Below are positions 32,890 through 41,012 of a stretch of DNA of 64,000 nt, piece by piece. A program made the translations under genes and the position numbers. The notes under the pieces are model-generated. The model saw nothing but the letters and a program-made list of their open reading frames with translations. It was not told the origin of the DNA and did no database searches. Within the stretch, counting starts at the first letter, position 1, and each line of letters starts with the position of its first letter. This DNA comes from VRUE01 sp963805475 (lineage in GTDB: Bacteria > Actinomycetota > Thermoleophilia > Solirubrobacterales > 70-9): positions 76,541-140,540 of the forward strand of contig CAWDUO010000005.1 of the NCBI GenBank assembly GCA_963805475.1, read 5' to 3'.

Positions 32890-33160
32890 TCACCTGATCT
32901 TTATCTGCTCCAGAGAGCGTGATCTGGGGACTAAGTCGTTTTAGTTCCTCCCGTAGCTCTGCCTCGGTCCAGTCTCCGTTCGTAAACTCTGCGATCCGCA
33001 AGGTGATCGCCGTTGCCAGTTCGTGGGCAGGCCCGTCCGATTGCGGGGAGAGGTCCCAGGTGGCAGGAACAAGCCAGGCCTCAAATTCCGCGAGCGATAT
33101 ATCACCGCGGATATACCAGCCAAGTCTCATCTGGATTGTCTGATCGAGTGATTCAGTCAT
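32819..33160 (-). CDS. Hypothetical protein overlapping both neighbours
   Basis: 113 residues from the ATG at 33160, which has AGAGGACGAGG just upstream. The sequence (RLGWYIRGDISLAEFEAWLVPATWDLSPQSDGPAHELATAITLRIAEFTNGDWTEAELREELKRL) fits a small helical actinobacterial family seen in many accessory regions; function unknown. Its start codon shares two bases with the divergent start of the next gene, and its 3' end overlaps the previous gene by 71 nt, so the two neighbours cover both its ends. Confidence 0.6.
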   Translation of the reverse strand: MTESLDQTIQMRLGWYIRGDISLAEFEAWLVPATWDLSPQSDGPAHELATAITLRIAEFTNGDWTEAELREELKRLSPQITLSGADKDQVINLPSGGQWSSSLVGKQLAGASS

Positions 33161-33467
33161 GCCTCGTCCTCTCAAACGCGTTACGAAGGAAGAGTTGCGG
33201 CGCCTGTTCAACGCGGGAGCCTATTGGGATCGGGCACAGGAAGGAGAGTTCCTTGAAGACGTTGAGCGGGCGGAAGCGATCCGACCGGCTTTGCGAAGGA
33301 AGCTGCGAATGCCTCATGGGTCCGTCTCCCAAACTGTCGCATATCGGCTTCCCGGAGGCGAGAAAGTAGCCCTGGTGCACCAATACGTCCGTCCAGATGG
33401 CCGAGTTCGCGGGAAACCCGATCCCAAGTATCTAAAGATCGACGGCGTGATCCATGCAGCCCATTGA
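33159..33467 (+). CDS. Hypothetical small basic protein
   Basis: 102 residues. The sequence ends in VALVHQYVRPDGRVRGKPDPKYLKIDGVIHAAH, a strand-rich block (R-P-D-G-x-x-x-x-x-x-P-D-P-K-x-L-x-x-D-G-x) that recurs in small actinobacterial proteins of unknown function, often next to a helical partner. Its ATG at 33159 lies on the opposite strand within the same CATG as the divergent gene's ATG. The pair looks like a two-gene module such as toxin-antitoxin, but no catalytic residues support this. Confidence 0.55.
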   Translation: MPRPLKRVTKEELRRLFNAGAYWDRAQEGEFLEDVERAEAIRPALRRKLRMPHGSVSQTVAYRLPGGEKVALVHQYVRPDGRVRGKPDPKYLKIDGVIHAAH

Positions 33468-33545
33468 AGCCACTCGCAGCCGCCGCTTCTGATAGCGGAT
33501 AAGCGTGATGTGCGTCACACGCGCAAATATTTCGCTTGAGAAATA

Positions 33546-33561
33546 GTTGCGAGAGTGCAAC
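33546..33561. promoter_or_regulatory. Inverted repeat, probable MarR operator
   Basis: GTTGC-GAGAGT-GCAAC is a perfect palindrome with a 6-nt spacer, flanked by AAATA and CATT. It lies 10 nt before the ATG of the MarR gene, so binding would block translation start and transcription of the MarR-MFS pair. Confidence 0.55.
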
Positions 33562-33571
33562 CATTGCCGGG

Positions 33572-34102
33572 ATGCAAGCGAGCGAGATCGCGGCTATGGC
33601 CGACAAAGCCGGGGTGAGCGCGGGGGCGCAGGACACGGCGGCTCGGCTGAGCGCTCTGATGCGCCACGTCTTCCTCTACGACCGCGGCAACCAGCTGCGG
33701 GTGATTGAGGAGTGCGGGCTCTCGATGACGCAGTGCAAGGCGCTGCTCGAGCTGGGCGGGATCGGCGAGGGCACCGAGCCGCGGCAGGTGAGCGAGCTGG
33801 CCGAGACGTTCGGCGTCTCGGTCCCCTCGATGAGCCGGGCGGTCGACGCGCTGGTCGGCGAAGACCTGGCCACCCGGGTCGAGGATGCCGAGGACCGGCG
33901 GGTGCGCCGGGTCGCGATCACCGCGAAGGGCAAGGAGCTGGTGAACACGCTGCTCGTCGTCCGCCAGGCGGGGATCGAGTCCTTCGCCGAGAGTCTCAGC
34001 GCCGCCCAGCGGCGCAAGCTGGACGCGGCGCTCGACTCGCTGATGGACAGGGAGGACATCGCCGAGGCCTACGAGCACCTGAAGGGAGTTGGACCAGCTT
34101 GA
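33572..34102 (+). CDS. MarR-family transcriptional regulator
   Basis: 176 residues from the ATG at 33572 (MQASEIAAMADKAGVSAG); a TTG at 33536 would add 12. The winged helix is clear: LSMTQCKALLELGGIGEGTEPRQVSELAETFGVSVPSMSRAVDALVGEDLATRVEDAEDRRVRRVAITAKGKEL. Its stop overlaps the TTG start of the MFS gene (TTGA), so repressor and pump form one operon, the classic arrangement for drug or phenolic-responsive efflux. The ligand is unknown. Confidence 0.9.
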   Translation: MQASEIAAMADKAGVSAGAQDTAARLSALMRHVFLYDRGNQLRVIEECGLSMTQCKALLELGGIGEGTEPRQVSELAETFGVSVPSMSRAVDALVGEDLATRVEDAEDRRVRRVAITAKGKELVNTLLVVRQAGIESFAESLSAAQRRKLDAALDSLMDREDIAEAYEHLKGVGPA

Positions 34103-35577
34103 CCCGTTACCGCCACCTGATCACCGACGAGAACCGCAAGTGGTGGACGCTCGGAGCGATGTGCTTCGCGCTGTTCATGATCATGCTCGACAACACGGTC
34201 GTGAACGTCGCCCTGCCCTCGATCCAGCGCGACCTGAACGCGACGATCTCCGGCCTCGAGTGGACGGTCAACGGCTACACGCTCTCCTTCGCCGTGCTGC
34301 TGGCGACGGGCGGGCGGCTCGGCGACATCTTCGGCCGCCGCCGCATGTTCCTCGCCGGCGTGGTGATCTTCGCCCTCTCCTCGGCCACCGCCGGCTTCGC
34401 CCAGGGCCCGACCGACCTGGTGATCAGCCGCGTCGTGCAGGGCGTCGGCGCGGCGCTGATGATGCCGGGAACGCTCTCGATCATCACCGACGCCTTCCCC
34501 GCCCACGAGCGCGGCAAGGCGATGGGCACCTGGGCGGGCGTCTCCGCCCTGGCGCTCGCCGTCGGCCCGGTGCTGGGCGGCTTCCTCACCGAGCACGTCA
34601 GCTGGCGGGCGATCTTCTACCTCAACATCCCGGTCGCGATCGGCGCCGTGACCGCGACGGTGTTCGCCGTGCGCGAGTCGCGCGACGAGAGCGTCGGCCG
34701 CGAGATCGACTTCCTCGGCGTGGCGACGCTGACCGGCGCCCTGACCGCGCTGGTGCTGGCCCTGGTCGAGGGCAACAGCTGGGGCTGGGGCTCGCCGGCG
34801 ATCGTCGGCCTGCTTGCCGGCGCCGTATTGCTCGCGTTCGCCTTCGTCGCGGTCGAGAACCGCGTCAAGGCGCCGATGGTCGAGTTCCGCTTCTTCAACG
34901 ACCGGAACTTCCTCGGCGCGGTCGTGGTGGCGCTGATCATCACCTTCGCGATGATGGGCGTCTTCTTCTTCCTCGCCCTCTACATGCAGGACATCCTCCG
35001 CTACTCGCCGCTGGAGGCGGGCGTGCGCTTCCTGCCGTCGACCCTGATGATCGTCGGCGTGGCGCCGGTTGCCGGCCGGCTCGCCGACCGCTTCGGCCCG
35101 CGCTGGCTGATCGTCGCCGGGCTGGCGATCCTCACGGCCTCGCTGTGGACCTTCACCCACATCGCGGTGAACTCGGGCTACATCGACCTGCTGCCCGGCT
35201 TCATGCTGCTGGGCATCGGCATCGCGCTGACGATGTCGCCGATGACCAGCGCCGCGATGAACGCGGTCGCGGTGCAGAAAGCGGGGATCGCCTCCGGCGT
35301 GCTCTCGATGTTCCGCATGGTCGGCGGCAGCCTCGGCGTCGCCGTCACCGGCGCGATCTTCCAGGCTACGGTCGGCGGCGGCAGCTTCGAGACGGCGACG
35401 CCGCAGCAGTTCGTCGCCGGGCTGAGCGACGCGATGTGGGTCTCGGCCGCGGTCACCGCGCTCGGCGCCCTGATCGCCGCCGTGGCGATCAACGCCAGGC
35501 CGAAAGCGGTTTCCGCCGCGGTCGCCGAGGCGGAGGCCAGCCCGGGCGGCGAGGAGCTGGCCGGGGTGGCTGGGTAG
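34099..35577 (+). CDS. DHA2-family (EmrB/QacA) drug-efflux MFS transporter
   Basis: 492 residues, fourteen predicted helices. Motif A is GGRLGDIFGRRRMFLAG and motif C is GPVLGGFLTEHVSWRAIFYLNIPVA, both typical of DHA2 drug:proton antiporters; the start LFMIMLDNTVVNVALPSIQRDL is motif D1. It exports hydrophobic compounds at the expense of the proton gradient. The TTG at 34099 overlaps the marR stop. A long hairpin follows the stop codon. It is the only other member of the MarR operon. Confidence 0.9.
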   Translation: MTRYRHLITDENRKWWTLGAMCFALFMIMLDNTVVNVALPSIQRDLNATISGLEWTVNGYTLSFAVLLATGGRLGDIFGRRRMFLAGVVIFALSSATAGFAQGPTDLVISRVVQGVGAALMMPGTLSIITDAFPAHERGKAMGTWAGVSALALAVGPVLGGFLTEHVSWRAIFYLNIPVAIGAVTATVFAVRESRDESVGREIDFLGVATLTGALTALVLALVEGNSWGWGSPAIVGLLAGAVLLAFAFVAVENRVKAPMVEFRFFNDRNFLGAVVVALIITFAMMGVFFFLALYMQDILRYSPLEAGVRFLPSTLMIVGVAPVAGRLADRFGPRWLIVAGLAILTASLWTFTHIAVNSGYIDLLPGFMLLGIGIALTMSPMTSAAMNAVAVQKAGIASGVLSMFRMVGGSLGVAVTGAIFQATVGGGSFETATPQQFVAGLSDAMWVSAAVTALGALIAAVAINARPKAVSAAVAEAEASPGGEELAGVAG

Positions 35578-35690
35578 CGGTGCGTCCGGGCAGGGGCTCC
35601 ACTTAACTTTTTCGTGGGACGTTCGGCTGCCGTCCGAGATCGGATGCGCCGAAAAAGTACAAGACGTTCCGCCCCTACCCGGACGCACCG
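35578..35690. repeat. Cruciform between convergent MFS and bioD genes
   Basis: The outer stem CGGTGCGTCCGGG (35578-35590) pairs with CCCGGACGCACCG (35678-35690), continued by AGGGGC/GCCCCT across one mismatch. An inner stem ACTTTTTCG/CGAAAAAGT lies at about 35606-35658. Its right arm encodes the last residues of BioD. It lies between converging genes, so a two-way terminator role is possible here. Confidence 0.8.
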
Positions 35691-36334
35691 CCGTCGAGCC
35701 GGGGCCAAGCTTCAAGGGCATTGAGATCGAGGAATTGCAGGGTCTCCACGTCTACTCCCCCGAGCGAGGCGATGGTTGCCCGGTTCGATTCTTCGATTGC
35801 GGATGGTTTCTCCGGCCAGGGGGTGAGGACTACCTTCGCCACCTCGAGCCCGGCGGCGCGGGCGGCCTCGATCGTCAGCAGGGTGTGGTTGATCGTGCCG
35901 AGGCTGGGCGAGGCGGCGGCGACGAGCGGCAGGCCGAGGTCGACCGCGAAGTCGCGCACGAGGTAGCCAGGGGAGAGAGGGACGAGCAGCCCGCCGACTC
36001 CCTCGCAGACAAGGGCGTCGGCGCCGGCGGCCGCGGACCGCGCCGCCTCCAGGAGGCGCCCGCGCGAGATCTCCTCGCCCGCCAGCTCGGCGGCCAGGTG
36101 CGGCGACATCGGCGGCCCGTAGCGGTAGGGCGCGATCTGCTCGTCGCTCTGGCTCGAGCCCGCGGCGCGGCGCAGCAGCGCGTGGTCGGGCTCGCCCGCC
36201 TCGTCGAGCCCGGTGACCGCCGGCTTGCACACGGCGACGCGCTTGCCTTCGGCCGCCAGGGTGCGGGCGAGCGCCGCGGCGACGACCGTCTTGCCGACCT
36301 CGGTCCCCGTGCCCGTTACGAAGACGCCCTCCAC
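35675..36334 (-). CDS. bioD: Dethiobiotin synthetase (BioD)
   Basis: 219 residues. The P-loop is FVTGTGTEVGKTVVAAALAR and the second ATP/substrate block is VCEGVGGLLVPLSPGYLVRDFA, both standard for BioD, which forms the ureido ring of dethiobiotin from DAPA, CO2 and ATP. A GTG at 36334 is the start. Six nucleotides separate it from bioF, so bioB, bioF and bioD are co-directional. The final residues (RLDGGASG) fall in the terminal hairpin. Confidence 0.93.
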   Translation of the reverse strand: MEGVFVTGTGTEVGKTVVAAALARTLAAEGKRVAVCKPAVTGLDEAGEPDHALLRRAAGSSQSDEQIAPYRYGPPMSPHLAAELAGEEISRGRLLEAARSAAAGADALVCEGVGGLLVPLSPGYLVRDFAVDLGLPLVAAASPSLGTINHTLLTIEAARAAGLEVAKVVLTPWPEKPSAIEESNRATIASLGGVDVETLQFLDLNALEAWPRLDGGASG

Positions 36335-36340
36335 GCGCGC

Positions 36341-37522
36341 TCAGGCGGCGACCGGGGTTCGCACGAGGCCCAGTTCGCGCGCCGCCTCGCCCGCCCGCCG
36401 CGCCGCCTCGCGCAGCTCGGCCCCCTCGTGCGTCGCCATCGCGCTGAAGCGCAGGCGCGAGGAGCCCGGGGGGACGGTGGGGGGGCGGATGCCCTGGGCG
36501 AAGACGCCGCGCTCGAGCAGCCGCTCGCAGAGCGCCATCGCCGGCTCGGCCTCGCCGACGGCGAGGGGCACGATCTGGCTCTCGCCGCCCCCCGCCTCGA
36601 GCCCCTCTGCGCGCAGCCCCTCGCGCAGCGCCGCTGCGTTGGCGCGCAGCCGCTCGACCCGCGCCGGCTCTGCTTCGAGCAGCTCCAGCGCCGCCCCCCC
36701 GGCGGCGAGCGAGGGCGGCGGCAGGGCGGTCGAGAAGACGAAGGAGCGCGCCGCGTTGAGCAGGTACTCGCGCAGCTCTGCGCTCGCGCAAGTGTAGGCG
36801 CCGTAGGAGCCGAGCGCCTTGCCGAGCGTGCCGACGAGGACGTCGACCTCGTCTCCCAGGCCCGCCGCGGCGACCGAGCCGCGGCCCCCCGGGCCGAGCG
36901 CCCCGGTCGCGTGCGCCTCGTCGACCATCAGCCGGCAGCGGTGCTCGCGCGCCAACCGCGCCAGCTCCGCCAGCGGCGCCGTGTCGCCGTCCATCGAGAA
37001 GACGCCGTCGGTGACGATCAGCGCCGCCCGCCCGCCCGCCTCGCGCAGCCCCCAGGCGAGGTGCTCGGCGTCGGCGTGCCGGTAGACGAAGGTCTCCGCC
37101 CGCGCCAGCCGGCAGCCGTCGACGATGCTGGCGTGGTTGAGCTCGTCGGAGAAGACGACGCCGCCGCGCCCGGCGAGCGCCGCGATCGTCCCCACGTTCG
37201 CCAGGTACCCAGAGCCGAACAGCAGCGCCGACTCGTAGCCCTTGAACGCCGCCAGCCGCTCCTCCAGCCGCCGGTGGGGGTCCATGTTGCCGGAGATCAG
37301 CCGCGAGGCGCCGGCCCCGGCGCCCCAGCGCAGCGCCGCCTCGGCCGCCGCCTCGCGCACCCGCGGGTGCGCCGCCAGCCCGAGGTAGTCGTTCGAGCAG
37401 AGCAGCAGCACCTCGCGCCCGTCCAGCGTCACCCGCGGCCCCTGCGCCCCTTCGACCAGCCGCAGCCGGCGGCGGAGCCCGCCTTTGCGCAGCTCCTCCA
37501 ACCTGGCCTCGATATCCATCAT
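36341..37522 (-). CDS. bioF: 8-amino-7-oxononanoate synthase (BioF)
   Basis: 393 residues of an alpha-oxoamine synthase. Landmarks: LCSNDYLGLAAHPRV, GAGASRLISGNMDPHRRLEERLAAFKGYE, the cofactor-contacting DELNHASIVDG, DEAHATGALGPGGRG and the PLP Lys in LVGTLGKALGSYGAYT. It condenses pimeloyl thioester and alanine. Its length and motifs are normal for BioF rather than for KBL or SPT. The ATG at 37522 is used. Confidence 0.93.
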   Translation of the reverse strand: MMDIEARLEELRKGGLRRRLRLVEGAQGPRVTLDGREVLLLCSNDYLGLAAHPRVREAAAEAALRWGAGAGASRLISGNMDPHRRLEERLAAFKGYESALLFGSGYLANVGTIAALAGRGGVVFSDELNHASIVDGCRLARAETFVYRHADAEHLAWGLREAGGRAALIVTDGVFSMDGDTAPLAELARLAREHRCRLMVDEAHATGALGPGGRGSVAAAGLGDEVDVLVGTLGKALGSYGAYTCASAELREYLLNAARSFVFSTALPPPSLAAGGAALELLEAEPARVERLRANAAALREGLRAEGLEAGGGESQIVPLAVGEAEPAMALCERLLERGVFAQGIRPPTVPPGSSRLRFSAMATHEGAELREAARRAGEAARELGLVRTPVAA

Positions 37523-37559
37523 GGCTACAAGGTGTTTCCGGCCGCCCCCGGACGCGGAA

Positions 37560-37601
37560 GCACGGGCGGGAGACTTCCGGTGGTCATGAGCCCGCCCGTG
37601 C
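37560..37601. repeat. Hairpin between bioF and bioB
   Basis: Arms GCACGGGCGGG and CCCGCCCGTGC, 11 perfect bp with a 20-nt loop. The right arm lies inside the last codons of bioB. Confidence 0.7.
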
Positions 37602-38735
37602 GGGAGCAGAGGAGGCGGCCGTTGGGTAAGGCGGGGGCTTCTTCGTCTTCTTGATCACCCGCAGCTGGGTCGAGGGGTCCCAGAAGCTCGCTTCGTCCTG
37701 GCGGTCGATCAGCTCGTCGATCGGCGTCGCCGGCGCCTCGCCGTCGAGCCAGCCGGCGCGGTTGTCGGGCCGCGGGTTGGCGCCGTTGTCGGGCTGGCGC
37801 GCCACGTTCAGGCCGAGCTCCTCGAACATCGCCCGGTCGTCCTCGGGCTCGGCCCCCAGCGTGGTCAGGAAGTTGCCCATCATCACCCCGTTCAGCCCCG
37901 CCTTGACCGCCAGCGGCTGGAGCTCGCCGAGGTTCTCGACCCGGCCGCCGCAGAGGCGGAAGAGCGCGCCGGGGATGATCAGGCGGAAGATCGCCACCCA
38001 CTTGACGACCTCCCACGGGTCCATCAGCGGGCGGTCGCCGAACTTCGTCCCCTCGCGCGGGTTGAGCAGGTTGATCGGCACCGAGGTCGGCTCCAGCTCG
38101 GCCAGCTCGAAGGCCATCTCGACCCGCTGCCGCGGCGACTCGCCGAGGTTGAGGATGCCGCCGACGCAGGTCTCCAGCCCGGCGTCCTTGACCGCGTCGA
38201 TCGTCCGCAGCCGGCCCTCGTAGCGGACCGTGGTCGAGACCTCCGGGTAGTAGGAGCGCGAGGACTCGACGTTGTGGTGGACGCGCTGGATGCCGGCCTC
38301 ACGCAGACGCCTCGCCCGCTCGGCCGACATGTGGCCGATCGAGGCGCAGCGCTTCAGGTTGGTCTGCTCGGAGACGAGCTTGGCGCCCGCGACGATCTTC
38401 TCGAAGTCGCGCTTGGAGAGCCCCTGGCCCTGGGTGACCATGCAGAAGCGGTGCGCCCCCGCCGCCTCGGCCGCCTTCGCGTGCTCGAGGATCTGCTCGG
38501 GCTCCATCATCGCGTGCATCGGCGTGTCCGCCTCGGCGTAGCGCGACTGGGCGCAGAAGCCGCAGTCCTCGGCGCAGCCGCCGGACTTGGCGTTGACCAG
38601 CGAGCACATGTCGGTCGAGTCGCCGAAGTTTTCCCGGCGCACCGCCCAGGCGCGCTCGACCAGCGCGCCGATCTCCTGCCGGTCGCTCAGCTCGCCGAGC
38701 GCCAGCGCCTCCTCGAAATCGATCAGGGACGTCAT
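37584..38735 (-). CDS. bioB: Biotin synthase (BioB)
   Basis: 383 residues. The radical-SAM cluster motif is GGCAEDCGFCAQSRY (C-x3-C-x2-C), with the second cluster site GHMSAERARRLREAGIQRVHHNVESSRSYYPEVSTT, GGILNLGESPRQRVEMAFELAEL and the later Cys/Arg region FRLCGGRVEN. BioB inserts sulfur into dethiobiotin. The protein is about 40 residues longer than E. coli BioB, due to a Pro/Ala-rich tail (DRQDEASFWDPSTQLRVIKKTKKPPPYPTAASS). A hairpin overlaps its final codons. Confidence 0.95.
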   Translation of the reverse strand: MTSLIDFEEALALGELSDRQEIGALVERAWAVRRENFGDSTDMCSLVNAKSGGCAEDCGFCAQSRYAEADTPMHAMMEPEQILEHAKAAEAAGAHRFCMVTQGQGLSKRDFEKIVAGAKLVSEQTNLKRCASIGHMSAERARRLREAGIQRVHHNVESSRSYYPEVSTTVRYEGRLRTIDAVKDAGLETCVGGILNLGESPRQRVEMAFELAELEPTSVPINLLNPREGTKFGDRPLMDPWEVVKWVAIFRLIIPGALFRLCGGRVENLGELQPLAVKAGLNGVMMGNFLTTLGAEPEDDRAMFEELGLNVARQPDNGANPRPDNRAGWLDGEAPATPIDELIDRQDEASFWDPSTQLRVIKKTKKPPPYPTAASSAPARAGS

Positions 38736-38785
38736 TCGGGGCGCAAGGCTAGGAGCCGCCCCGGACGTTCGCCCCTCCAGCGAGG

Positions 38786-38828
38786 GCGTTCGCCGTTTGT
38801 CTTCCTATGCGCGACAAACAGCGAACGC
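38786..38828. repeat. Hairpin upstream of bioB
   Basis: Arms GCGTTCGC-C-GTTTGTC and GACAAAC-A-GCGAACGC pair over 15 bp with one mismatch, loop 11 nt. Its sequence belongs to the same group as 21942-21984 and 57966-58010. It lies between the GGDEF stop and the bioB start, about 50 nt upstream of the latter. Confidence 0.8.
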
Positions 38829-38834
38829 GCGTCG

Positions 38835-40283
38835 TCAGGCGGCGACGCCCGCTACCCGCACCGCGTCGCGCCCCGCCCGCTTGGCCGCGTACATCGCGTC
38901 GTCCGCCGCCGAGAGGATCGCGTCGTAGCTCTGCGCACGCGGCCCGAAGGTGGCGATCCCGATGCTGGCGGTGATCGGCGGCGCCGCCTCGCCCGGCGGA
39001 GTGTGCTGGCGGATCGCCTGGGCGATCGCCTCGGCCACCTCCTCGGCCTCGTCGAGCTCGCAGCGCGGCAGGACGATCGCGAACTCGTCGCCGCCCAGCC
39101 GCGCGACCACGTCGGTCTCGCGCATCCGTCCGCGCAGGACGCCGGCGATGTCGGCGATCACGCGGTCTCCGGCCGGGTGCCCGAGCGTGTCGTTGACCTG
39201 CTTGAAGTTGTCGAGGTCGAGCATCAGCACGGCGCCGACGGTGTCCTCGCGCCGGCTGCGGGCCAGCTCGGTGCGCAGGTCTTCGCCGAAGCGGCGCCGG
39301 TTCTTCAGCCCGGTCAGCGGGTCCTGGTTGGCCTGCTGTCGCAGCTCCTGCATGCGCTCGGCGCGGCTCCAGACGAGGACCAGCGCGCCCAGCAGCAGCG
39401 CCAGGCAGATGCCGACGACGGCGATCAGGATCGGCAGGCTGACCCCCGGCCGGTTGGGATCGCGGACGACCAGCAGCCAGGTGCGGTCGGCGATGCGCAG
39501 GGGGACCGCGTCGGATTCCCCGCGCGCCAGCTGGGGCCCGGCGACGCTGTGGCCGTCCTCGAGCAGCTCGACGGCGACGTCGCCGGGAAGCGCCGAGGTC
39601 GCCACGGCGGTCAGGTCGGGGACGTGGAAGGAGCCGATCGCGAAGCCGACCAGGGCGGCGCGGCGCTCGGCCCGGGTCGCGGTCGGCGCCCCGTCGCGGT
39701 AGACGGGGCGGAAGACGTTAACCCCGATGCCGCCGATCGGCAGGCGCATGACCCTGGTCGCGGTGGACTTGCCGCTGTCGCGCGCCTCGAACATGTAGGG
39801 CGCCCGGGCGGAGTCGGCGCCGAGGTCGTAGCCCAGCGGCGGCGTCAGCCCCGTCTCCGACCTGCCGTAGACGAGCGGGTAGTAGTCGCGGCTTTGCCGG
39901 GGCTCGCGGCGGAAGCCCAGCTGCGTGCGTTCCTCGATCTGGTAGCCGTGGGAGCGCTCGAAGCCGGCGCGGCGCGAGGCCGGCACGGCGAGGACCAGCC
40001 CCGTCCCCGAGAGCGCCCCCGAGTGCAGCAGCGAGCTGGCGATCGCGTCGAACTTGTGACGGTCGAGGTGGTCGACGACGCGGTAGAAGGCGGTGGCGCT
40101 GGCGAGCTGGCCGACCGAGAGCGCGGCGAGCGCTTCGGTCTGCCGCGCCGAGCGCGCCGCCTCGCTGTGCTGCGCCTGCGCGAAGTTTTCGCTTTCGCGG
40201 TCGCGCACGACCAGCGCGATCGCGATCGAGCCGACGGCGATCGCGACCACGACCGCGTATCCGAGCCAGAAGCGGAGCTTCAT
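38835..40283 (-). CDS. CHASE-type sensor diguanylate cyclase
   Basis: 482 residues. A first helix (LGYAVVVAIAVGSIAIALVV), an extracellular CHASE-like domain (about 45-265, with RREPRQSRDYYPLVYGRSETG and NVFRPVYRDG), a second helix (LPILIAVVGICLALLLGALVLVWS) and a C-terminal GGDEF domain (DPLTGLKNRRRFGEDL, LMLDLDNFKQVNDTLGHPAGDRV, RLGGDEFAIVLP). It should make cyclic di-GMP in response to an outside signal. The ATG at 40283 has TAGGAGC upstream. Confidence 0.9.
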   Translation of the reverse strand: MKLRFWLGYAVVVAIAVGSIAIALVVRDRESENFAQAQHSEAARSARQTEALAALSVGQLASATAFYRVVDHLDRHKFDAIASSLLHSGALSGTGLVLAVPASRRAGFERSHGYQIEERTQLGFRREPRQSRDYYPLVYGRSETGLTPPLGYDLGADSARAPYMFEARDSGKSTATRVMRLPIGGIGVNVFRPVYRDGAPTATRAERRAALVGFAIGSFHVPDLTAVATSALPGDVAVELLEDGHSVAGPQLARGESDAVPLRIADRTWLLVVRDPNRPGVSLPILIAVVGICLALLLGALVLVWSRAERMQELRQQANQDPLTGLKNRRRFGEDLRTELARSRREDTVGAVLMLDLDNFKQVNDTLGHPAGDRVIADIAGVLRGRMRETDVVARLGGDEFAIVLPRCELDEAEEVAEAIAQAIRQHTPPGEAAPPITASIGIATFGPRAQSYDAILSAADDAMYAAKRAGRDAVRVAGVAA

Positions 40284-40315
40284 GCTCCTATATTCGGCCA
40301 ATTCCTCACCGCCCC

Positions 40316-40951
40316 TCATTTGGCAGGAACGCTTGCGAGCGACTCCCAGAGGTAGAGCGAGGCGAGGCTGCGGTGCGGGCGCCAGGCCTCGCCGATCTCC
40401 AGCACCTGGCCCGGCGGCGGCATCTCCGCCAGCCCGTACTCGATCCGCACCGCCTTGCGGATGCCGAGGTCGCCGCCGGAGAGCACGTCGGGCCGCTCGA
40501 GGTGGAAGAGCAGGAACATCTCCGCGGTCCACTGGCCGAGCCCGCGCACGGCGACGATCTCCTCGACGACCCGCTCGTCGGAGAGCTCGCCGAGGCGGTC
40601 GAGCTCGAGCTCGCCGTCGAGCACGTGGGCGGCGAGGTCGCGCACGTAGGAGACCTTGCGGCCGGAGAGCCCGCAGCCGCGCAGCTCCTCCTCGCTCGCC
40701 TCGAGCAGCCGCTCGGGCGAGGGGGCGGCGCCGCCGAACAGGTCGAGCACCCGCGCGTAGATCGTCCGCGCCGCCTTGGTCGAGAGCTGCTGGCCGACGA
40801 TCGCCCGCAGCAGGGCGCCGTAGGCGTCTGCCGGGCGCTCCTCGGCGCGGCGCCGCAGCCGCGTCGCCAGGTCGATCTCGCCGAGCCGCTCGATCAGCGC
40901 CGCCATCGCCGGGTCGGCGGCGGCCAGCGCCGCCCGCGCCTCGGCGCTCAC
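40316..40951 (-). CDS. HhH-GPD DNA-3-methyladenine glycosylase (AlkA-like)
   Basis: 211 residues. The HhH-GPD fold contains LLRAIVGQQLSTKAARTIYARV, the hairpin VAVRGLGQWTAEMFLLFHLERPDVLSGGDLGIRKAV with the catalytic Asp in GGDLG, and ends AWRPHRSLASLYLWESL. Such enzymes remove alkylated bases in base-excision repair. There is no iron-sulfur motif, which separates it from Nth/MutY. A GTG at 40951 is the start, and a hairpin lies 10 nt upstream of it. Confidence 0.9.
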   Translation of the reverse strand: MSAEARAALAAADPAMAALIERLGEIDLATRLRRRAEERPADAYGALLRAIVGQQLSTKAARTIYARVLDLFGGAAPSPERLLEASEEELRGCGLSGRKVSYVRDLAAHVLDGELELDRLGELSDERVVEEIVAVRGLGQWTAEMFLLFHLERPDVLSGGDLGIRKAVRIEYGLAEMPPPGQVLEIGEAWRPHRSLASLYLWESLASVPAK

Positions 40952-40960
40952 AAACGCTCC

Positions 40961-41007
40961 TTCCGCTGTTCCTTATCCCTCAATAACGAGGAAAAGGAAC
41001 AGCGGAA
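40961..41007. repeat. Hairpin between the glycosylase and enoyl-CoA hydratase genes
   Basis: Arms TTCCGCTGTTCCTT-A-TCC and GGA-A-AAGGAACAGCGGAA pair over 17 bp with one A/A mismatch and an 11-nt loop. A 37-nt core (40966-41002) matches 63201-63237 with only two differences, so these are copies of one sequence. Confidence 0.85.
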
Positions 41008-41012
41008 CGTCG

